Assembly: GCF_002307475.1 (NCBI RefSeq)
Contig: NZ_NTMH01000040.1
Coordinates: 124,001-188,000 of the forward strand
Direction: 5' to 3'
Source of the DNA: Pantoea allii
GTDB lineage: Bacteria; Pseudomonadota; Gammaproteobacteria; Enterobacterales; Enterobacteriaceae
DNA length: 64,000 nt
Part shown: piece after piece, positions 49,924-60,064 of the stretch
How the letters are laid out: every line of letters starts with the position of its first letter
Numbering within the stretch: the stretch's first letter is position 1
Notes under the pieces: model-generated
What the model was told of the DNA's origin: nothing
The model's input: the letters and a program-made list of their open reading frames with translations, nothing else
Databases searched by the model: none
Made by a program: the position numbers and the translations under genes

Positions 49924-51615
49924 TTATAAGGACAGTAACGGCCAGATAATAACGATTAATGTGCCCGCCAGCGTCAGCAAAACGTTCGCGATGGCGTAGG
50001 TGCCGGCATAGCCCAGCGCAGGGATATTACTGCGCGCCGTATCGCTGATAATCTCCATAGCCGGTGCGCAGGTGCGTGCACCCATAATGGCCCCGAAAAG
50101 CAGCGCGCGGTTCATGCGTAAAACATAAGCGCCAAACAGGTAGCAAATCACTACCGGTAACAGGCTGACCAACAGACCGCACAAGAGCATCAGCGCGCCG
50201 TTAGCCGATATGCCATGGTCGATACCGCTCCCGGCACTCAGGCCAACGCCTGCCATAAACACCATCAGCCCAAACTCTTTAACCATCGTCAGCGCACCTT
50301 GCGGAATATAGCCAAAGGTGGGATGGTTAGCGCGCAGGAAGCCCAGCATAATGCCGGCAAACAGTAACCCAGCGGCATTACCGATGCCAAAACTGAAGTT
50401 GCTGAATTGAAACGTAATCAACCCGACCATCAGGCCGATGATAAAAAAGGCACAGAATGCCAGCAGGTCGGTTATCTGGCTGTGAATCGCAATAAAGCCA
50501 ATGCGATCCGCCACACTTTTTACCCGCCGCGCCTCACCACTGACCTGCAACACATCGCCTTTATTGAGCATGATATTGTCGTCAATTGGCATCTCAATCT
50601 GGCTGCGAATCACGCGGTTTAAAAAGCAGCCGTGATCGGTAAGATTGAGTTTGCTCAGCCGCTTGTTTACGGCGTTGTGGTTTTTTACCACAATCTCTTC
50701 GGTCACAATCCGCATATCCAGCAAATCGCGGTCAAAGACTTCTTTTCCGTTACGGAAGCTGGCATCCAGTCGCGCGTGCGCATCCGGATAGCCCACCAGC
50801 GAAATATCATCCCCCAGTTGCAGCACCGCATCGCCATCCGGACTGGCGAGGATGCCATTACGGCGGATACGTTCGATATAGCAGCCTGTCTGGCGATAGA
50901 TCCCGAGCTCACGTAGATTCTTACCGCCGCTCCATGCCACCAGCTCCGGGCCCACACGATAAGCACGAATCACCGGCAGAAACACTTTGCGCTGGCTGTC
51001 AGCGTCAAGGCCGCGCTCACGTGCAATTTGTTGTGCGCTGGTGGGTAAGTCCTGATGTTGCAGACGGGGGAGATAGCGAGCGCCAAAAATCAGGCTGACT
51101 AGCCCTATCAGGTAGGTAACGGCATAGCCCAGACTGAGTTGATCCTGCATCATGCTGAGCTGTTTAGGATCGCTGATGCTCTGGCGCAACGTATCGCCTG
51201 CACCGACCAGCACCGGCGTAGAGGTCATGGAACCGGCCAGAAGGCCCGCGGTCAGCCCGATATCCCAGCCAAAGAATTTGCCAAATCCCAGGGCCAACAG
51301 CAGGGCGCTGACCACCATCACGATGGCGAGCATGAAATAGTTTTTGCCGTCCCGAAAGAAAATAGAAAAAAAGTTGGGACCCGCTTCAATACCGACACAA
51401 AAAATAAACAACATAAAGCCCAGGCTTAGGGCATCCGTATTCATCGAGAAGTGCTGCTGGCCTAATAATAACGAAACCACTAATACGCCAATGGAATTGC
51501 CGAGTTGCACCGAGCCAAAACGTAATTTCCCCAGACAAAGTCCCAGAGCCAGCACGAAAAATAATAACAGAATGTCATTACCTCTTAACAATTCTGCGAT
51601 GTTAACATTCAACAT
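49924..51615 (-). CDS. ybjL: putative transporter YbjL (AspT/YidE family)
   Basis: A 563-residue protein with about ten membrane helices in two halves ([19 protein letters not shown]... and [20 protein letters not shown]) around two TrkA-C (RCK_C) domains at residues ~205-370. It matches E. coli YbjL (561). The AspT family exchanges aspartate and alanine; the YbjL substrate is unproven. Confidence 0.93.
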   Translation of the reverse strand: MLNVNIAELLRGNDILLLFFVLALGLCLGKLRFGSVQLGNSIGVLVVSLLLGQQHFSMNTDALSLGFMLFIFCVGIEAGPNFFSIFFRDGKNYFMLAIVMVVSALLLALGFGKFFGWDIGLTAGLLAGSMTSTPVLVGAGDTLRQSISDPKQLSMMQDQLSLGYAVTYLIGLVSLIFGARYLPRLQHQDLPTSAQQIARERGLDADSQRKVFLPVIRAYRVGPELVAWSGGKNLRELGIYRQTGCYIERIRRNGILASPDGDAVLQLGDDISLVGYPDAHARLDASFRNGKEVFDRDLLDMRIVTEEIVVKNHNAVNKRLSKLNLTDHGCFLNRVIRSQIEMPIDDNIMLNKGDVLQVSGEARRVKSVADRIGFIAIHSQITDLLAFCAFFIIGLMVGLITFQFSNFSFGIGNAAGLLFAGIMLGFLRANHPTFGYIPQGALTMVKEFGLMVFMAGVGLSAGSGIDHGISANGALMLLCGLLVSLLPVVICYLFGAYVLRMNRALLFGAIMGARTCAPAMEIISDTARSNIPALGYAGTYAIANVLLTLAGTLIVIIWPLLSL

Positions 51616-51865
51616 TTTAACTTCTTGTTTACTTGTAACCTATTGAAGAGAGGCTTGTTTTTCGCTATCTTGAGCAAGCCGTAAGATTACCTTCAGCGAT
51701 CATCGATTTCTGAAAAGGTAACGAGGCCAATATTCTAATCAGAAAAACCATTCTCAGCCATTGGCGACTTTCATTCGTATGGCAAACGGCTGTTTATTTT
51801 TATTTCCACCGGGCTCAGCAAGGTCACAGACGATGTTTTGGCGAGTTTTTAATGAGTGGGGAGTT

Positions 51866-52231
51866 ATGCCGCAGCGTTATTATTTCTGGGCAACCTGCCT
51901 GTCAGGTGGCGTGTTTTATTGTTTAATCTTTATGTTTACCCAGGATTTCCGGCTGTTAGATAAGCAGGTGTTACACGGCCAGCCTGAACTGCTGCTTTTT
52001 TTGCTACCTGGTGCATTAATGGCGCTGATGCAGCAAGAAGCACCGCTAAAAAGCACGCTGATTATGGCGTTTACCGGGACGCTACTGGCCGCGCTGTTAT
52101 TGCATGGCGTTTTCGCTGAGCCTACCCGATGGGATTATATTGCTATCTGGAGCCTGAGCGGCATGTTTTGGGCGGGATGCGGTGCACTACTCGTGCGGTT
52201 GCTGCGACTGATCGCCGCGTCCAGACGTTAA
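51866..52231 (+). CDS. ybjM: inner membrane protein YbjM
   Basis: About 121 residues with four predicted membrane helices; the pattern LLLFLLPGALMALMQQ and SLSGMFWAGCGALLVRLL matches the YbjM family. Function unknown. The start is uncertain: ATG 51866 gives the E. coli-like N-terminus but its GGGGAG is only two bases away; ATG 51833 (132 residues) has a better spaced AAGGT. It is divergent from ybjL and convergent with grxA. Confidence 0.8.
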   Translation: MPQRYYFWATCLSGGVFYCLIFMFTQDFRLLDKQVLHGQPELLLFLLPGALMALMQQEAPLKSTLIMAFTGTLLAALLLHGVFAEPTRWDYIAIWSLSGMFWAGCGALLVRLLRLIAASRR

Positions 52232-52294
52232 GTGCTTATACGGGGTTATGTACTGCCCGTTATCCTGTTGAGTCAGGTCAGCCATTTCATTAAG

Positions 52295-52320
52295 GCGCGG
52301 CTGGCATCACGCCAGCGCGC
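52295..52320. terminator. hairpin between ybjM and grxA
   Basis: A GC-rich inverted repeat (52295-52305 with 52311-52320, one bulged G, loop ATCAC) sits between two convergent genes. It lacks a T-tract. Confidence 0.4.
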
Positions 52321-52345
52321 ACATTCAGGTTATCGCCTCTGTTGC

Positions 52346-52609
52346 TCAGGCAACAAATCCCAGATTCTCTTTTGTCCACGCCGCAAACTCGGTGTAGCCA
52401 CCGATATGCTGATCGTCCAGGAAAATCTGCGGTACGGTGCTGACCGGTTTGCCCGCACTGGCTTCGAGATCGGCTTTGGTGATGCCTTCCGCCTGAATAT
52501 CAACATACTGGTAGTTGAAATCATCACGATCGGCCTGCAGTTTATCCGCCAGTTCTTTGGCGCGAACGCAGTAAGGGCAGCCGGGACGACCAAAAATAAC
52601 AGCAATCAT
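52346..52609 (-). CDS. grxA: glutaredoxin 1 GrxA
   Basis: An 87-residue glutaredoxin with the redox site GCPYC (residues 10-14), the cis-Pro segment STVPQIFLDD and GGYTEF for glutathione binding. It reduces ribonucleotide reductase and other disulfides. It is divergent from ybjC-nfsA, as in E. coli, where OxyR controls grxA; an OxyR site was not identified by eye. Confidence 0.96.
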   Translation of the reverse strand: MIAVIFGRPGCPYCVRAKELADKLQADRDDFNYQYVDIQAEGITKADLEASAGKPVSTVPQIFLDDQHIGGYTEFAAWTKENLGFVA

Positions 52610-52843
52610 TGAGAACTCCTTGCGAGGTACGTTGTGTGATGATGATCACACGACAAAGTCAGGAAAGCCGATAATGATGCCCGCTCGTCGCGCTTAAAGA
52701 AAGCAGGATTTACCTGTTAGTCTGATGCCTGCATCCTATGAATCCACAAAGTGAGTCAGGGCGCGAGCTGAAACCACTGATGTGCAATTTAAGGGATGTT
52801 ATCCATAATTGAGAGTCAATTAGCCTTGAGGCAGGAGAAAGCT

Positions 52844-53101
52844 ATGCGGAACATCGCAACGTTGCCTAAGACCATACTGGCAATGGAAGCGCTGGGCGGT
52901 TTGCTTATTGTCGGCGCGCTGGTCGTGGTTAACCGTTGGTTACCTGGCCTGCCCAACGGTGCCGGAAGTAAGCACTTAGCGACCGCGCTGTTTATCATCG
53001 GCATTATGCTGATGATACCTGCCGCCTGGCTGTTGATGTGGCGCTGTGCCAAAGCACTGGCGCCGCAGTTGTTCAACCAATCTGAAAAAAAAGATAATTA
53101 G
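52844..53101 (+). CDS. ybjC: small membrane protein YbjC (DUF1418)
   Basis: An 85-residue protein with two hydrophobic helices (LGGLLIVGALVVVN and ALFIIGIMLMIPAAWLL). MRNIATLPK at the start and ALAPQLFNQ near the end match E. coli YbjC. The ATG at 52844 follows AGGAGAAAG; a start 16 codons earlier is possible but unlike the family. It precedes nfsA by 11 bases. Confidence 0.9.
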   Translation: MRNIATLPKTILAMEALGGLLIVGALVVVNRWLPGLPNGAGSKHLATALFIIGIMLMIPAAWLLMWRCAKALAPQLFNQSEKKDN

Positions 53102-53112
53102 CTGGAGATTTT

Positions 53113-53835
53113 ATGACACCGACTATCGATTTACTGTGCAGCCACCGTTCAATCCGTTCTTTCACTGACCAGAAGGTGAGTACTGAGCAGCGTGACGCGA
53201 TTATTGCTGCGGCGCAATCGGCGTCCACATCCAGCTTTTTGCAGTGCTCATCCATTGTACGCGTGACCGATTCGGCGTTACGCGATCAACTGGTTACCCT
53301 GACGGGCGGCCAGACGTGGGTGGCCGATGCGGCGGAATTTTGGGTATTTTGCGCGGACTTTAATCGTCATCTGCAAATCTGCCCGGATGCCCAGTTAGGC
53401 CGGGCAGAACAGCTGCTGCTCGGCTGTGTGGATACAGCACTGATGGCGCAGAATGCCATGGTAGCAGCAGAATCCCTGGGGCTGGGCGGCGTATTTATTG
53501 GTGGTATTCGTAACAACATCGCCCAGGTAACCGAGCTGCTGGGGCTGCCAAAGTTTGTGCTGCCGCTGTTTGGTTTCTGCCTGGGCTATCCTGAATCCGT
53601 GCCGGATGTGAAACCACGTATTCCGCAGTCGATGCTGGTACATGAAAATCGTTATCAACCTGTGGACCCGGCAGTGCTGGCTGATTACGATAGCCGTACG
53701 GCGATCTACTATGAACAACGCGACAGCAATCAGCGTAGCGAAACCTGGAGCCAGTTGATTCAGCGCCTGATCATCAAAGAAACCCGCCCGTTTATGCTGG
53801 ATTACCTGCATCAGCAGGGCTGGGCAACACGCTAA
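53113..53835 (+). CDS. nfsA: NADPH nitroreductase NfsA
   Basis: A 240-residue FMN oxidoreductase, the same length as E. coli NfsA. SHRSIRSFTDQKVS near residue 10, AAQSASTSSFLQC, and VFIGGIRNN and GFCLGYP are characteristic. It reduces nitroaromatics and quinones. It lies in the ybjC-nfsA-rimK-ybjN unit. Confidence 0.96.
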   Translation: MTPTIDLLCSHRSIRSFTDQKVSTEQRDAIIAAAQSASTSSFLQCSSIVRVTDSALRDQLVTLTGGQTWVADAAEFWVFCADFNRHLQICPDAQLGRAEQLLLGCVDTALMAQNAMVAAESLGLGGVFIGGIRNNIAQVTELLGLPKFVLPLFGFCLGYPESVPDVKPRIPQSMLVHENRYQPVDPAVLADYDSRTAIYYEQRDSNQRSETWSQLIQRLIIKETRPFMLDYLHQQGWATR

Positions 53836-53857
53836 TTTAACGCAAGGATTTTGATGG

Positions 53858-54760
53858 ATGAAAATGGCCATTCTGTCGCGCGATGGAACGCTTTATTCCT
53901 GTCGCCGTTTACGTGACGTCGCCGAACAGCGCGGTCATTTTGTGCAGATCATTGATCCTCTCTCTTGTTATATGAACATTAACCCCGCCTCGCCCGGTAT
54001 TCACTACCGCGGCGAGCTGTTGGGGCATTTCGATGCCGTTATTCCGCGCATTGGCACCGGTATTACCTTTTATGGCACCGCGGTGTTACGCCAGTTCGAA
54101 ATGTGCGGCAGTTATCCGTTAAACGAATCCGCCGCTGTGACCCGCGCGCGCGACAAACTCCGTTCCCTGCAACTGCTGGCCCGGGACGGGATAGATATGC
54201 CGGTAACGGGTTTTGCCTCTTCTCCGGATGATACTCAGGACCTGATCGCCATGGTGGGCGGTGCACCGCTGGTGGTGAAACTGGTCGAGGGAACCCAGGG
54301 CATTGGCGTCGTACTGGCCGAGACGCGCCAGGCGGCAGAAAGCGTCATTGATGCCTTTCGCGGGCTTAATGCACATATTTTAGTGCAGGAGTTTATCCAG
54401 GAAGCGCGTGGGCGCGATGTGCGTTGCCTGGTGATCGGCGATCGTGTCGTGGCAGCCATTGAGCGTCAGGCGAAAGAAGGGGATTTCCGTTCGAATTTAC
54501 ATCGAGGCGGTACCGCCTGTACGGTTGACATCAGCGAGCAGGAACGTGAGATGGCGGTAAAAGCTGCCGCTGTACTGGGACTGGATGTGGCAGGCGTGGA
54601 TATTCTGCGCTCAAAACGTGGCCCGTTGGTCATGGAGGTAAATGCGTCTCCCGGCCTGGAAGGCATTGAAACCACAAGCGGTCTGGACATTGCAGGCATG
54701 ATGATCGACCACATTGAACGGCATGCTACCCCCGGGCTCCGTCCTAAAACCGCGGGTTGA
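53858..54760 (+). CDS. rimK: ribosomal protein S6 glutamate ligase RimK
   Basis: A 300-residue ATP-grasp ligase that adds glutamates to the C-terminus of ribosomal protein S6. [31 protein letters not shown] and the metal-binding [14 protein letters not shown] segment are clear. It matches E. coli RimK length. ybjN follows 86 bases later. Confidence 0.97.
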   Translation: MKMAILSRDGTLYSCRRLRDVAEQRGHFVQIIDPLSCYMNINPASPGIHYRGELLGHFDAVIPRIGTGITFYGTAVLRQFEMCGSYPLNESAAVTRARDKLRSLQLLARDGIDMPVTGFASSPDDTQDLIAMVGGAPLVVKLVEGTQGIGVVLAETRQAAESVIDAFRGLNAHILVQEFIQEARGRDVRCLVIGDRVVAAIERQAKEGDFRSNLHRGGTACTVDISEQEREMAVKAAAVLGLDVAGVDILRSKRGPLVMEVNASPGLEGIETTSGLDIAGMMIDHIERHATPGLRPKTAG

Positions 54761-54846
54761 CCCGCGTTTTCCAGTGGTTTTCGTGGAATCTCACCCGGTT
54801 TTTCCGTAAGCTAGGTCGCTTATTTATCACCCCATGGGATTTTACA

Positions 54847-55326
54847 ATGGATTCTCTTGTCGTTCCGGATATCGACCTGCTGCGTCGTTGGCTGGATCAG
54901 CAAAATATCACTTGGTTTGAATGTGATGCTTGCCAGGCGCTTCATTTGCCGCATATGCAAAACTTCGACGGGGTGTTTGACGCTAAAATCGACCTGGTCG
55001 ATAACGTCATTCTGTTTTCAGCACTGGCGGAAGTCAAACCGACCGCATTAATTCCGCTGGTGGGTGACTTATCGCAAATCAACGCCAGTTCGTTGACGGT
55101 TAAGGCGTTCATCGATATACAGGATGACAATCTGCCTAAGCTTATTGTTTGCCAGTCAATGATGACCACGGCCGGGTTAACCTTCGGTCAGTTCTCGCAT
55201 TTTATGAAGCAGAGTGAAGAAGAGATTTCCATGGTCATCATGGAAGCCTTTGCCAATAATTTGCTGATGATAGGTGAAGATGAAGAGCATGTTGCAAGCA
55301 GCGCCATGCATTCTGTCCTGCATTAA
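54847..55326 (+). CDS. ybjN: YbjN-family sensory-transduction/chaperone-like protein
   Basis: A 159-residue acidic soluble protein; FECDACQALHLPHMQNFDGVFDA-type pattern and NASSLTVKAFIDIQDDNLPKL match E. coli YbjN (158), a type III secretion chaperone-fold protein linked to stress and motility by genetic work. The ATG at 54847 gives the family N-terminus; the frame is open further upstream, overlapping rimK. Confidence 0.93.
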   Translation: MDSLVVPDIDLLRRWLDQQNITWFECDACQALHLPHMQNFDGVFDAKIDLVDNVILFSALAEVKPTALIPLVGDLSQINASSLTVKAFIDIQDDNLPKLIVCQSMMTTAGLTFGQFSHFMKQSEEEISMVIMEAFANNLLMIGEDEEHVASSAMHSVLH

Positions 55327-55341
55327 ACCCCTGCGTTGATT

Positions 55342-55367
55342 AAGCCGTCATCATTGACGGCTTTTTT
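55342..55367 (+). terminator. terminator after ybjN
   Basis: A perfect 9 bp stem AAGCCGTCA / TGACGGCTT (55342-55350 and 55355-55363) running into TTTTTTA. Confidence 0.92.
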
Positions 55368-55368
55368 A

Positions 55369-55818
55369 TTTCCGACGCGCCCTTTGTTACCTGCCACGTA
55401 TTTCCCCTCCTGGCTGACGCCACAACGACGATTTTTGCGGTTCCGCGCCTGTAATTCTTAATGTTATCAATTGTGAACAACACAGGTTAATTTATAACCG
55501 TAATGTTTTATTCTGCATTAAGCCCTTAATTGCCAGATTAATGACGTTGTTTATGCCATAAAAGCCGAACCTCATAGCTTAAACATGCATAAAATATTGA
55601 GTTCAGGCGTTTTTTACGCTGAGATCTGGTTAACCCTGAACGGGGGGGCTATGCTTGCGGGGCGGCGACAACAGTGAGAATGCCGTGCAGGTATAGGTTT
55701 TTACTATTAAACGTCCACTGAATAATGATTCATTGTGTAACTGATTTTTAATCACTAAACGCAAAACCGAATCACTGATGTGCAGCGTTGTTATAACCCG
55801 CTCAGGAGGATTAAAAGC
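55369..55818. other. 450 bp promoter gap upstream of potF
   Basis: AT-rich from about 55450, no gene seen. It must hold the potFGHI promoter; no specific operator is claimed. A minus-strand frame at 55630-55836 lacks any family pattern. Confidence 0.45.
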
Positions 55819-56928
55819 ATGTTCAACCAACGTCAAAAATGGTTGTCAGGTGTGGTGGCTGGGGTGCTGATGGCTGCTTCAGCCAGTACCATGGCGGAAG
55901 ATAAGACGCTGCACGTTTATAACTGGTCGGATTATATTTCGCCAGATACCGTGCCTAATTTTGAAAAGCAGACCGGTATTAAAGTGGTCTATGACGTGTT
56001 TGATTCCAATGAAGTCCTGGAAGGCAAACTGATGGCTGGTAGCACCGGCTATGACATCGTGGTGCCTTCATCGAGTTTCCTGGGACGTCAACTTCAGTCT
56101 GGCGTGTTTCAGCCGCTGGATAAAAGCAAACTGCCAAACTATAAAAATCTGGACCCTGCCTTGATGGCGAAAGTCGCCCAGCATGACCCGGATAATAAAT
56201 ATGCCATTCCATATTTGTGGGGCACCACCGGAATTGGTTATAACGTCGAAAAAGTTAAAGCCGCGCTGGGCGCTGATGCGCCGGTAAACAGTTGGGATCT
56301 GGTGATGAAGCCAGAAAACCTGGAAAAACTGAAAAGCTGTGGCGTTTCTTTCCTGGATGCGCCCGAAGAGATCTTTGCCACCGTACTTAACTACCTGGGC
56401 AAAGATCCTAACAGCAGCGATGCGAAAGATTATTCCGGTGCCGCGACGGATCTCTTGCTGAAGCTGCGTCCCAATATTCGTTACTTCCACTCTTCGCAAT
56501 ATATTAACGACCTGGCGAACGGCAATATCTGTGTGGCCATTGGCTGGTCGGGCGATATTCTTCAGGCGAAAAACCGCGCGGAGAAAGCGAAGAATGGCGT
56601 CAACATTGGTTACAGCGTACCGAAAGAGGGCGCACTCGCGTTCTTCGATATGATGGCGATTCCTAAAGACGCAAAAGATATTGATGCGGCTTACGCCTGG
56701 CTGAACTACATCATGGATCCGAAAGTCATTGCTGACGTGTCGAATAAAATGAATTACGCCAACGGCAATAAAGCCTCACTGCCGTTAATTAATGCCGATA
56801 TCCGTAACAACCCGGGTATTTACCCCACACCGGATGCGATGGCCAAACTGTTTGTGCTGAAGATTCAGGACCCGAAACTGGATCGCGTGCGCACACGTGC
56901 ATGGACTAAGGTTAAAAGCGGTAAGTAA
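55819..56928 (+). CDS. potF: putrescine-binding periplasmic protein PotF
   Basis: A 369-residue SBP_bac_8-type polyamine-binding protein. The signal peptide ends near TMA; HVYNWSDYISPDTV, DSNEVLEGKLMAGSTGYD and RVRTRAWTKVKSGK are as in E. coli PotF. CAGGAGGAT precedes the ATG at 55819; a start 13 codons upstream is rejected. First gene of potFGHI. Confidence 0.97.
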   Translation: MFNQRQKWLSGVVAGVLMAASASTMAEDKTLHVYNWSDYISPDTVPNFEKQTGIKVVYDVFDSNEVLEGKLMAGSTGYDIVVPSSSFLGRQLQSGVFQPLDKSKLPNYKNLDPALMAKVAQHDPDNKYAIPYLWGTTGIGYNVEKVKAALGADAPVNSWDLVMKPENLEKLKSCGVSFLDAPEEIFATVLNYLGKDPNSSDAKDYSGAATDLLLKLRPNIRYFHSSQYINDLANGNICVAIGWSGDILQAKNRAEKAKNGVNIGYSVPKEGALAFFDMMAIPKDAKDIDAAYAWLNYIMDPKVIADVSNKMNYANGNKASLPLINADIRNNPGIYPTPDAMAKLFVLKIQDPKLDRVRTRAWTKVKSGK

Positions 56929-56953
56929 TTCGACAGCATATGTTATGCAACAG

Positions 56954-56988
56954 CAACAGAGGCGCAGTACAGGCCTCTGTTGTGCCAT
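56954..56988 (+). terminator. attenuator-like hairpin between potF and potG
   Basis: A perfect 10 bp stem (56954-56963 with 56973-56982) followed by TGCCATTTTT. It probably reduces readthrough from potF into potGHI. Confidence 0.6.
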
Positions 56989-57042
56989 TTTTAGCGGCAC
57001 TGTTTGCCGCGTTGTTCCGCCTGGCTCCGGAGAACTACATTC

Positions 57043-58176
57043 GTGAACGATGCCATCCCTCGCCCGCAAAATAAAACAGCAAAAGCGTTAACGCCGCTGC
57101 TGGAAATTCGTAATCTGACCAAATCCTTTGACGGCCAGCATGCCGTGGACGACGTCAGCCTGACCATTTATAAAGGCGAGATTTTTGCCCTGCTCGGCGC
57201 GTCCGGCTGTGGCAAATCAACCCTGTTACGCATGTTGGCAGGGTTTGAACAGCCCACCAGCGGCCAGATTGTATTGGATGGTCACGATCTGTCGCATGTC
57301 GCGCCCTATCAACGTCCTATTAATATGATGTTCCAGAGCTACGCGCTGTTTCCCCATATGACGGTAGAGCAGAACATTGCTTTTGGCCTGAAGCAGGACA
57401 AACTGGCAAAAGGGGAAATCACCCAACGCGTCGAAGAAATGCTGTCGCTGGTACACATGCAGGAATTTGCCAAACGCAAACCGCACCAGCTTTCGGGTGG
57501 TCAACGTCAGCGCGTGGCGCTGGCGCGCAGCCTGGCGAAGCGGCCGAAACTGCTGCTGCTGGATGAACCTATGGGGGCGCTGGACAAAAAGCTACGCGAC
57601 CGCATGCAGCTGGAAGTGGTGGACATTCTGGAGCGCGTTGGGGCGACCTGTGTAATGGTGACGCACGATCAGGAAGAAGCCATGACGATGGCAGGACGTA
57701 TTGCCATCATGAACCGCGGAAAATTCGTGCAGATCGGTGAGCCGGAAGAGATTTACGAGCATCCTACCAGCCGCTACAGCGCCGAGTTTATCGGCTCGGT
57801 AAACGTGTTTGAAGGCCTGCTGCGCGAACGTCAGGAAGACGGTCTGGTGATTGACAGCCCCGGCCTGAAGCATCCTCTTAAAGTCGATTCAGATGTATCG
57901 GTGGTGGATAACGTGCCGGTTCACGTCGCCCTGCGCCCTGAAAAAGTGATGCTGTGCGAAGACGTGCCTGCCGATGGTTGTAACTTTGCTGACGGTGAGG
58001 TGGTCCACATTGCCTATCTGGGCGATCTCTCCATTTACCATGTTCGCCTGCACAGTGGCCAGATGCTCAGTGCCCAGCTACAAAATGCACATCGCTACCG
58101 CAAAGGGTTACCGACCTGGGGCGATCAAGTGCGTCTGTGTTGGGACAGTGACAGCTGCGTGGTATTGACGGTTTAA
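57043..58176 (+). CDS. potG: putrescine ABC importer ATPase PotG
   Basis: A 377-residue ABC ATPase with Walker A GASGCGKST, signature LSGGQRQR, Walker B LLLLDEP, switch VTHDQEEA, and a C-terminal TOBE domain from about residue 285. GTG at 57043 (NDAIPRPQNKTAKALTPLLE) gives exactly the E. coli start and follows CCGGAG. An upstream in-frame start is rejected. Confidence 0.96.
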   Translation: MNDAIPRPQNKTAKALTPLLEIRNLTKSFDGQHAVDDVSLTIYKGEIFALLGASGCGKSTLLRMLAGFEQPTSGQIVLDGHDLSHVAPYQRPINMMFQSYALFPHMTVEQNIAFGLKQDKLAKGEITQRVEEMLSLVHMQEFAKRKPHQLSGGQRQRVALARSLAKRPKLLLLDEPMGALDKKLRDRMQLEVVDILERVGATCVMVTHDQEEAMTMAGRIAIMNRGKFVQIGEPEEIYEHPTSRYSAEFIGSVNVFEGLLRERQEDGLVIDSPGLKHPLKVDSDVSVVDNVPVHVALRPEKVMLCEDVPADGCNFADGEVVHIAYLGDLSIYHVRLHSGQMLSAQLQNAHRYRKGLPTWGDQVRLCWDSDSCVVLTV

Positions 58177-58185
58177 GGAGGCGCG

Positions 58186-59148
58186 ATGAACCAGATTTTT
58201 CAACGCACGAAAGCCCCGGCTAAGCTGCTCGGTACGCCGTTGCAGCGCTGGGCAACGCGCATAAAGATGCAGCACGGGCGCAAGCTCGTCATTGCATTAC
58301 CTTACCTGTGGCTGATTCTCTTTTTTCTGCTGCCGTTCCTGATTGTGTTGAAAATCAGCTTCGCGGATATTGCCCGGGCGATTCCGCCTTATACCGAGCT
58401 GGTCAACTGGGCTGACGATCAACTCAGCCTGGTGCTGAATCTGGGCAACTATGTCACGCTGAGCGACGATCCGCTGTATATCGACGCCTATTTACAGTCG
58501 TTAAAAGTGGCGGCTATCTCCACCGTGATCTGCCTGCTGATTGGTTATCCGCTGGCGTGGGCCGTGGCGCACAGCAAGCCTTCAATGCGTTCTGTCCTGC
58601 TGTTACTGGTGATCCTGCCGTCGTGGACGTCGTTTCTGGTGCGGGTTTATGCCTGGATGGGACTGCTGAACAACAATGGTATTCTCAACCGCTTTCTGTT
58701 GTGGACGGGCGTGATCGACCATCCGTTAGTGATTCTGTATACCAATACGGCGGTCTATATCGGGATTGTCTACTGCTATCTGCCCTTTATGGTGCTGCCT
58801 ATTTATACCGCGCTGACGCGAATCGATTATTCGCTGGTGGAAGCCTCACTGGATCTGGGCGCGCGCCCGCTGAAAACCTTCTTCAGCGTGATCGTGCCCC
58901 TGACAAAGGGCGGTATCATTGCCGGTTCCATGCTGGTGTTCATCCCGGCGGTGGGCGAGTACGTGATCCCCGAACTGCTGGGCGGTCCGGACAGTATTAT
59001 GATTGGCCGTATTCTTTGGCAGGAGTTCTTTAACAATCGTGACTGGCCTGTGGCCTCTGCGCTGGCGGTGATCATTTTGCTGATTTTGATTCTGCCGATT
59101 ATTTGGTTCCACAAACATCAAAACCGTGAAATGGGAGAGAAGGGATGA
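58186..59148 (+). CDS. potH: putrescine ABC importer permease PotH
   Basis: A 320-residue permease with six helices; LFFLLPFLIVLKISFAD, LPSWTSFLVRVYAWMGLL and the EAA loop LVEASLDLGARPLKTFFSVI match E. coli PotH. It follows potG by 9 bases (AAGGAGG) and overlaps potI by 4. Confidence 0.97.
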   Translation: MNQIFQRTKAPAKLLGTPLQRWATRIKMQHGRKLVIALPYLWLILFFLLPFLIVLKISFADIARAIPPYTELVNWADDQLSLVLNLGNYVTLSDDPLYIDAYLQSLKVAAISTVICLLIGYPLAWAVAHSKPSMRSVLLLLVILPSWTSFLVRVYAWMGLLNNNGILNRFLLWTGVIDHPLVILYTNTAVYIGIVYCYLPFMVLPIYTALTRIDYSLVEASLDLGARPLKTFFSVIVPLTKGGIIAGSMLVFIPAVGEYVIPELLGGPDSIMIGRILWQEFFNNRDWPVASALAVIILLILILPIIWFHKHQNREMGEKG

Positions 59149-59990
59149 ACAATCTGCCAACGATCCGCTCTCCCTGGCGTACGGCGATTTTAGCCTGCTG
59201 CTTTTTGTTTCTTTATGCGCCGATGCTGCTGCTGGTGGTTTACTCCTTCAACAGTTCGCAGCTGGTGACGGTCTGGGAAGGGTTTTCATTCAACTGGTAT
59301 CGGGTGCTGTTTCAGGACAATGCCATGATCGATGCGGTGCTGCTGAGCCTGACCATTGCCGGGCTTTCAGCCTCGATGGCGGTGGTGCTGGGCACGATGG
59401 CGGCGGTGATTATCGTGCGGTTTGGGCGCTTTCGTGGTCATAACGGCTTTGCCTTTATGCTGACCGCACCGCTGGTGATGCCTGATGTGATCACCGGGCT
59501 GTCGCTGTTACTGCTGTTTGTCGGCTTAGGGAATGCGCTGGGCTGGCCAACGGAACGCGGTACGCTCACCATCTGGCTGGCACACGTGACGTTCTGTACC
59601 GCTTATGTGGCGGTGGTGATTAACTCGCGCCTGCGGGAGCTGGACCGATCTATCGAAGAGGCGGCGATGGATCTGGGCGCGACGCCGTTGAAAGTCTTCT
59701 TTGTGATTACGGTGCCGATGATTGCGCCAGCGATTGTGACGGGCTGGCTGCTGGCCTTTACGCTGTCACTGGATGACCTGGTGATTGCCAGCTTTGTGAC
59801 CGGGCCGGGTGCCACCACTTTGCCGATGGCTATTTTCGCCACGGTGCGACGTGGGGTGAATCCGGAGATTAACGCGCTGGCTTCCCTGATCCTGTTCGTC
59901 GTGGGCATCGTGGGCTTTATTGCCTGGCGCGTGATGGCTCATGAAGAAAAGCAGCGTATAAGCGATATTCAGAAAGCGAAACGTGGCTAA
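59145..59990 (+). CDS. potI: putrescine ABC importer permease PotI
   Basis: A 281-residue permease, partner of PotH. YAPMLLLVVYSFNSSQLVTVW near the N-terminus and the EAA loop SIEEAAMDLGATPLKVFF are as in E. coli PotI (281). Last gene of the operon. Confidence 0.97.
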   Translation: MNNLPTIRSPWRTAILACCFLFLYAPMLLLVVYSFNSSQLVTVWEGFSFNWYRVLFQDNAMIDAVLLSLTIAGLSASMAVVLGTMAAVIIVRFGRFRGHNGFAFMLTAPLVMPDVITGLSLLLLFVGLGNALGWPTERGTLTIWLAHVTFCTAYVAVVINSRLRELDRSIEEAAMDLGATPLKVFFVITVPMIAPAIVTGWLLAFTLSLDDLVIASFVTGPGATTLPMAIFATVRRGVNPEINALASLILFVVGIVGFIAWRVMAHEEKQRISDIQKAKRG

Positions 59991-60017
59991 AACCGCCGAC
60001 TTTTGCCATTCTGTGAC

Positions 60018-60043
60018 GAGGCTGGTTAATCCAGCCTCTTTAT
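60018..60043 (+). terminator. terminator of potFGHI
   Basis: An 8 bp perfect stem GAGGCTGG / CCAGCCTC (60018-60025 and 60031-60038) followed by TTTAT, 28 bases after potI. Confidence 0.65.
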
Positions 60044-60064
60044 CGTCATGGTGGAGTAAAAGGC

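Noticed and set aside
49534..49929. 131-codon plus-strand open frame between ybjG and ybjL
   Set aside because: It runs through the ybjL terminator and both flanking genes' ends and shows no domain.
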